Below are positions 60,183 to 64,000 of a DNA stretch of 64,000 nt, in pieces (the first letter of the stretch is position 1; each line of letters begins with the position of its first letter). The position numbers were made by a program, and so were the translations under genes. The notes below the pieces were generated by a model, which saw nothing but the letters and a program-made list of their open reading frames with translations, made no database searches and was not told the origin of the DNA. This stretch comes from Polyangium sp. 6x1 (lineage in GTDB: Bacteria; Myxococcota_A; Polyangia; Polyangiales; Polyangiaceae). The stretch covers positions 62,001 through 126,000 of the forward strand of contig NZ_JARZHH010000008.1 in the NCBI RefSeq assembly GCF_029946515.1, read 5' to 3'.

Positions 60183-60848
60183 ATGCCCGCCTGGACCCTG
60201 CCCGCCATCGTCGCGGCATGCTTCTTCGGCCTGCACTACCTCGCCCTGCGCGCGTCGAGCGGACGTATCGGCGACGCCCTCGGCGCGCTCTGCCTCGAAG
60301 GGACCGCGGCGCTCGGGATCCTCGCGTTTCTCGTCGTGCGCCGCGAGGCCGAGAGCACGCCCACGAGCACGCCCGGCGTCGTGTGGGCATGCCTCGCGGG
60401 CCTGTGCATCAGCGTCGCGACGACGCTGCTCTTTACGGCCCTGCGCCTCGGCGGCCCGGTCGCCGCGACGGGCACGCTCGCGCTCGGCGGCGGCGTGGTC
60501 CTCTCGGCCGCCGTCGCCCCGCTCATCTTCGGCGAGGGTTTTACATTGCGGCGCGCGCTCGGCGTCGCGCTCGGCGTGATCGCGATGGTCCTGCTCGCGA
60601 CCCCTTCCGGTGCGAAGGAAGCGCCCCAAGGTGCAGGCGGGGAGGAGGGTTCACCCATGCCGATCGACGATCGCCACACGGCCGAGTCCGGCCACGATCC
60701 CAAGCGAGTGGTGGGCGTGCGCCAGCGCGAGATGCAACACGTGGAGGTCGAGCGCGAGCGGGAGCGCCAGCGCGCCGAGCCCACGATCGACGAGCTCGTC
60801 GAGGAGAACGACCCTCGTTCGAGCGCCGAGGAGTCGGAGGAGCTCTAG
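60183..60848 (+). CDS. Half-size EamA/DMT-type membrane protein with charged tail
   Basis: A 221-residue protein with about five membrane helices in residues 1-140 (one EamA repeat; ends VALGVIAMVLLATPSG). Full DMT transporters have two such repeats and about ten helices; half-size members work as dimers, as EmrE does. The C-terminal 75 residues are highly charged (Arg, Glu, His, for example HVEVERERERQRAEPTIDELVEEND), unlike normal EamA proteins, and probably cytoplasmic. The substrate is unknown. It lies 48 bp before the YwiC-like gene. Confidence 0.75.
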   Translation: MPAWTLPAIVAACFFGLHYLALRASSGRIGDALGALCLEGTAALGILAFLVVRREAESTPTSTPGVVWACLAGLCISVATTLLFTALRLGGPVAATGTLALGGGVVLSAAVAPLIFGEGFTLRRALGVALGVIAMVLLATPSGAKEAPQGAGGEEGSPMPIDDRHTAESGHDPKRVVGVRQREMQHVEVERERERQRAEPTIDELVEENDPRSSAEESEEL

Positions 60849-60896
60849 CCTCCGGGACCGTTGCCAGCGGGCGCGCGGAATGCCATGGGGGAAGGC

Positions 60897-61703
60897 ATGA
60901 CGTCCGCACCGCTCGCTTCCCCGGCGCCCGCGCGCTCGCTCGCGCCGCGGGAGCACGGCGCGTACGGTCAGCTCGGCATGCCGCTCGTGGCGGCGCTCGC
61001 GCTCGGCCGGCCGGGGATGGCCGCGTTTGGCCTGACGATCGCGTGGGTCGCGGCGTTCCTCGCGCACGAGCCGGTGCTCGTCCTGCTCGGTCAGCGGGGC
61101 AAGAAGGCCCGCGCGCAGGACGGCCCGCGCGCGGCGCGTCGGCTCGCGTGGCTCGGCGCGGCGATGGCGCTCTTCGGCGGGGTCTTTTTGGTTCTCGCGC
61201 CGCCTCCCGCGAGGCTCGCGCTCGTCCCGCCGGTGGTGCTCGGCCTCGTCGTGATGGCGTTCGTCTGGCGGAAGGAAGAAAAGACGGCGGCGGGCGAGAT
61301 CATCGCGGCCGCGGCGCTCTCCGGCGCGGGTTTTCCGGTGGCGCTCGCGGGCGGGGCCCCGATGTCTTCTGCGGCGCTCGCCTGGGGCGTGTGGACGACG
61401 GCGTTCCTCGTGTCCACGCTCGCGGTGCGCGCCGTGATCGCGCGGGCGAAACACGAGGGAATGGCGCCGCTCGTCGCCGCGTACGTCGCGACGATCGGAT
61501 TCGGCGCGGCGAGCGTGATCCTCGTGCTCCGGGGCGTGCTCCCGAACGCCGTGCCGATCGCGCTCGCGCCGTTCGTGCTTCTCTCGCTCGGGGTCTGCGT
61601 GTTTCCGGTGCACACCCGGGAGCTGCGCCGCATCGGGTGGGGGCTCATCGCGGCGAGCGTGGCGACGCTCGTCATCCTCGTCGCCACGCTGCGCGGGTCC
61701 TAG
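60897..61703 (+). CDS. YwiC-like integral membrane protein
   Basis: A 268-residue protein with about eight membrane helices. LAPREHGAYGQLGMPLV (about 15-31) is the P-R-E-H-G-A-Y/W signature of the YwiC-like family, whose function is unknown in any species I recall. ATG 60897 is chosen for its GGGGAAGG site. The stop TAG abuts the convergent MopE gene without a gap. Confidence 0.85.
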   Translation: MTSAPLASPAPARSLAPREHGAYGQLGMPLVAALALGRPGMAAFGLTIAWVAAFLAHEPVLVLLGQRGKKARAQDGPRAARRLAWLGAAMALFGGVFLVLAPPPARLALVPPVVLGLVVMAFVWRKEEKTAAGEIIAAAALSGAGFPVALAGGAPMSSAALAWGVWTTAFLVSTLAVRAVIARAKHEGMAPLVAAYVATIGFGAASVILVLRGVLPNAVPIALAPFVLLSLGVCVFPVHTRELRRIGWGLIAASVATLVILVATLRGS

Positions 61704-62309
61704 CTAGTTTTCCTGACAATCGAGCTTTTGCGTGCTGCACTGCGTGTCGATGCAGGCCTGGCAATCGGGTGTCGTCGCGGTGCCGGTGCAATGGGAGTTG
61801 TCCTGGCAAACGGACGCGCAGGCCGTCTGGCAGGCGCATTGTTTGAGCTCCAGGAACGCGGTGTGGGCCGCGCCCTCGCAAACGTCGACCTCCGTGGTCC
61901 CCAGCGTGCCCATGCCCTGCGCGCACGAGATGCACTTGGTCGCGCCGTCGCCCGCGTCCTCGGTCTCCTCCCAGGCATTGCCGTCGACGCCGTCGCAGTT
62001 CTGATCGATCCCGTCGCCCTTGGGATCCTCGAGCTGCTCGGGATGGATGTCCTTGTTCGTGTCGTCGCAATCGTACGTCGGGCAAAACCCGTCGCCGTCC
62101 TTGTCATCGGCCGGATCACACGGGGGCAGGCCATAACAGGCCATGAGCGTGACGGCCATCGCGCCGCCCGTCGCCAGGGCGACGAGGCTCTTTCCGAAGC
62201 CCGCGAGCGCCGCGGGCGCCTTCTCCGCGGGCGCGGTCGCGCCACAGTGAGGACAGCTCGGAGCCGATCCGGGGACGAAACCTTCACACGATACGCAAGT
62301 CTTCAGCAT
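61704..62309 (-). CDS. Zinc-ribbon, membrane-helix, MopE-motif Cys-rich protein
   Basis: A 201-residue protein. It starts with a zinc ribbon (CVSCEGFVPGSAPSCPHCG, about 5-23), followed by a membrane helix (about 39-58) that ends in a Cys (LMAC). Then comes the MopE-type metal-binding repeat (DKDGDGFCPTYDCDD through GDGIDQNCDG, about 68-110) that binds calcium or similar ions, and a Cys-rich tail of about twelve Cys. With the ribbon inside and the MopE part outside, it would be a type-II-like bridge across the inner membrane. ATG 62309 follows AAAGGA. It has its own -24/-12 promoter. Confidence 0.8.
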   Translation of the reverse strand: MLKTCVSCEGFVPGSAPSCPHCGATAPAEKAPAALAGFGKSLVALATGGAMAVTLMACYGLPPCDPADDKDGDGFCPTYDCDDTNKDIHPEQLEDPKGDGIDQNCDGVDGNAWEETEDAGDGATKCISCAQGMGTLGTTEVDVCEGAAHTAFLELKQCACQTACASVCQDNSHCTGTATTPDCQACIDTQCSTQKLDCQEN

Positions 62310-62354
62310 GCATCGGTCCTTTCGGGGTGTGGACAACGTCTCGGCGCCGCCGCG

Positions 62355-62370
62355 AGCAAAAGCTGGGCCG
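62355..62370 (-). promoter_or_regulatory. Sigma54 (-24/-12) promoter for the MopE-motif gene
   Basis: On the minus strand CGGCCCAGCTTTTGCT has GGC, the C and purine after it, exact spacing and a perfect TTGCT. Transcription would start near 62343, 34 nt before ATG 62309, which has AAGGA upstream. Confidence 0.65.
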
Positions 62371-62473
62371 CGCCTGGACGGATCCAGAAACCCCGAAAGA
62401 GCATCCCGGAACGGAAAGCCACGGAACGCGAGGCATGACGAGGCTGTCACGGGTATCCGTCGCCGCTGCATGA

Positions 62474-62555
62474 TCGCGCAACGGCTTGCGCGTGTCGGCG
62501 CGTGGTGGTCTTCCCGCGTCATGCGGATCACGCCAAAATCATGAGGATTGCGCAA
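62474..62555. promoter_or_regulatory. Third TTGCGCAA-type cluster
   Basis: TCGCGCAA (62474-62481) and TTGCGCGT (62486-62493) start 75 and 63 bp upstream of the plus-strand -24 box, close to two of the distances in the first two clusters. A perfect TTGCGCAA (62548-62555) abuts the -24 box itself, a position where a bound protein could also block polymerase. Confidence 0.55.
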
Positions 62556-62571
62556 AGGCACGCCGGTTGCC
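62556..62571 (+). promoter_or_regulatory. Sigma54 (-24/-12) promoter for the oxidoreductase gene
   Basis: AGGCACGCCGGTTGCC has GGCACG, exact spacing and TTGC; only the outermost bases differ from consensus. Transcription would start near 62583, 54 nt before ATG 62637. Confidence 0.75.
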
Positions 62572-62636
62572 CATGGCGCGAGCATGGCCTGGCGGGCGCT
62601 TGGGGGGCCCCACCGTGGATCCAACGGGAGACATCC

Positions 62637-63587
62637 ATGGAGACGATGCGCGCGATTCGAATGCACGAGTACGGCGGCCCGGGCGTCCTGCGCCTGGAGG
62701 AGGTCAGGCGCCCCGAGCCGGGCCGCGGCGAGATCCTCGTCCGCGTCCATGCGGCGGGCGTCAATCCGGTCGACGGGAAGACGCGCAGCGGGCGCGGCGC
62801 GGCGGGCAGGATCACCCGTCCCTTCCCGATCATCCTCGGCTGGGATTTTTCGGGCACGGTCGAGGCGCTCGGCGAAGGGGTCACCGAATTCGCGCCCGGC
62901 GCCGAGGTCTACGGCATGGTGCGTATCCCCGACGAGGGGACGTATGCCGAGTACGTCGTCGTGCCCGTCGAGCACGCGGCCCCGAAGCCGAAGACCCTCG
63001 GCCACGAGGAGGCGGCCGCGGTCCCGCTGGTCGCGCTGACGGCGCACCAGGCCCTGTTTGGCGCGGCGAACCTGTCGCCCGGCCAAACCGTCCTCATTCA
63101 TGCGGGGGCGGGCGGCGTCGGGCACGTCGCCGTGCAGTTCGCCCGTGGCTGCCGCGTCCTCGCGACCGCGTCGGCGAGGAACCACGATTTCGTGCGGTCG
63201 CTCGGCGCGGCGCAGGTCATCGATTATGAAAACGAGCGATTCGAGGAGCGGGTGCGCGGCGCGGACGTCGTGCTCGACACGGTCGGCGGCGAGGTACAGA
63301 TACGCTCGTTCTCCGTCTTGAAGTGGGGCGGGACGCTGGTTTCGATCCGGAGCACGCCGAGCGCGGCGATCGCGGAGCAGCGCGGCGTCCGGGCGAAATC
63401 GGTCTTCGTGCAGCCGAATGGTGAACAGCTCCGCAGGCTCGCCGCGCGGATCGACGCCCGCGAGGTCCGCCCGAGGGTCACATGTGTCCTCTCGCTCGCG
63501 GACGCGGGGCTCGCGCAATCGCTCGTCGAGCAGGGTCATACACGAGGCAAGATCGTGCTCCGCGTGGCCGAAACGGGAGGGAGGTGA
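62637..63587 (+). CDS. Zinc-independent MDR quinone oxidoreductase-like protein
   Basis: A 316-residue member of the medium-chain dehydrogenase/reductase family, quinone-oxidoreductase branch. It contains NPVDGKTRSGRG, GWDFSGTV and the NADPH-binding HAGAGGVGHVAVQFARG (about 157-173). The structural and catalytic zinc Cys residues of alcohol dehydrogenases are absent. Such enzymes reduce quinones or enals with NADPH, often under oxidative stress. ATG 62637 follows GGGAG. Predicted sigma54 dependence and the TTGCGC sites link it to the regulon at the other end of the window. Confidence 0.9.
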   Translation: METMRAIRMHEYGGPGVLRLEEVRRPEPGRGEILVRVHAAGVNPVDGKTRSGRGAAGRITRPFPIILGWDFSGTVEALGEGVTEFAPGAEVYGMVRIPDEGTYAEYVVVPVEHAAPKPKTLGHEEAAAVPLVALTAHQALFGAANLSPGQTVLIHAGAGGVGHVAVQFARGCRVLATASARNHDFVRSLGAAQVIDYENERFEERVRGADVVLDTVGGEVQIRSFSVLKWGGTLVSIRSTPSAAIAEQRGVRAKSVFVQPNGEQLRRLAARIDAREVRPRVTCVLSLADAGLAQSLVEQGHTRGKIVLRVAETGGR

Positions 63588-63660
63588 GAATGGATCCGTG
63601 ACGGCCATCGCAGCGCGGTGCACCTCCCGCACGCGCGCCTCCCATGGTACAATGGGCGCC

Positions 63661-64000
63661 ATGTCCCTCCGCCGCGTCCCCGTGCTCCCGGACGACCTTC
63701 ATCCCGCGTATGTCGTCTGGGAGCTGACGCTCCGCTGCGATCAGCCCTGCGCCCATTGCGGATCCCGCGCCGGAGGGCCGCGGACGACCGAGCTCGGGAC
63801 CGAGGAGGCGCTCGGCGTCGTCCAGCAATTGAAGGAGCGTCGCGCGCGGGAAGTCGTGCTCATCGGCGGCGAGGCCTACCTGCACGAAGGGTTTCTCGAA
63901 ATCGTCCGGGCCCTGAAAGCGGCCGGGATCCGGCCGACCATGACCACGGGCGGCCGCGGGATCGACGCGGCGCTCGCGCGGGACATGAAAATCGCGGGGC
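63661..64000 (+). CDS. Radical SAM protein (5' part; continues beyond the window)
   Basis: The first 113 residues of a radical SAM enzyme. TLRCDQPCAHCGS (about 23-35) carries the C-x3-C-x2-C motif that binds the 4Fe-4S cluster and S-adenosylmethionine. VVLIGGEAYLHEGF is the GGEP-like motif that contacts SAM; the Pro is replaced by Ala. The start resembles SPASM-type peptide maturases (for example PqqE or mycofactocin relatives). The C-terminal part is missing at the window edge, so the substrate cannot be guessed. ATG 63661 begins right after a short CCCAT/ATGGG inverted repeat (about 63639-63654). Confidence 0.85.
   Translation, partial: MSLRRVPVLPDDLHPAYVVWELTLRCDQPCAHCGSRAGGPRTTELGTEEALGVVQQLKERRAREVVLIGGEAYLHEGFLEIVRALKAAGIRPTMTTGGRGIDAALARDMKIAG

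Larger units (their letters stand above)
62310..62636. promoter_or_regulatory. Divergent sigma54 intergenic region
   Basis: A 327-bp gap between divergent genes. It contains a minus-strand -24/-12 element (62355-62370), TTGCGC-type sites (62474-62493 and 62548-62555) and a plus-strand -24/-12 element (62556-62571). The remaining sequence contains no gene that I can support. Confidence 0.65.

Overview
This is a GC-rich (roughly 70%), densely coded stretch of what is most likely a myxobacterial chromosome of the Polyangiales/Sorangium type. That is inferred from gene style rather than a marker gene. The signs are an FHA-AAA+-Fis sigma54 activator, several -24/-12 promoters, many large secreted lipoproteins with Gly-rich and poly-Ser linkers, CxxCH lipoproteins, MopE-type Asp-rich motifs and PAS-STAS stressosome-like proteins. 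I see no rRNA, tRNA, CRISPR array, phage or insertion sequence.

Left part (1-19200). A sigma54 enhancer-binding protein with an FHA domain (310-1725) sits beside a cluster of TTGCGCAA palindromes and a very good -24/-12 promoter that drives a CxxCH lipoprotein (1963-3504). A convergent minus-strand operon of three secreted proteins (8128 down to 3544) has the same arrangement upstream: TTGCGCAA-type sites 53-91 bp above a -24/-12 element. Then come pyruvate phosphate dikinase, a GNAT acetyltransferase, PspA, a formylglycine-generating-enzyme-like lipoprotein, a CHASE2 sensor with its own sigma54-like promoter, and a sedolisin (S53) protease.

Centre (19275-35401). Five same-strand genes overlap by 4 bp at every junction. 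The first carries two complete PgsC/CapC membrane domains fused to a large soluble region. The last is a giant PgsB/CapB-type amide ligase with a HEAT-like front half. Between them lie a membrane-anchored protein, a lipoprotein resembling poly-gamma-glutamate hydrolase, and a 1614-residue secreted protein ending in a probable outer-membrane barrel. I read this as a complete and unusual poly-amino-acid (poly-gamma-glutamate-like) surface-polymer system. It is the main candidate for an undescribed system here.

Right-centre (35400-46750). A subtilase lipoprotein is preceded by a textbook -24/-12 promoter and a TGTCAC inverted-repeat array. It is followed by a small lipoprotein, a di-haem YVTN/MauG-like lipoprotein with a partner, a shortened M28 peptidase, two tandem PAS-STAS (RsbR-like) proteins, a DUF2236 oxygenase-like protein and a RecF/SMC-type ATPase.

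Right (46830-64000). PbpC and an alpha-2-macroglobulin form the classic pair, with a divergent papain/C39-like protein beside them. Next is an operon of a Cys-rich lipoprotein, a lipoprotein, a TPM-domain protein and a double Tim44-like/zinc-ribbon protein. The window ends with a half-size EamA protein, a YwiC-like protein, a zinc-ribbon/MopE protein divergent from a quinone-oxidoreductase-like MDR (both with -24/-12 promoters and shared TTGCGC sites), and the start of a radical SAM gene cut by the window edge.
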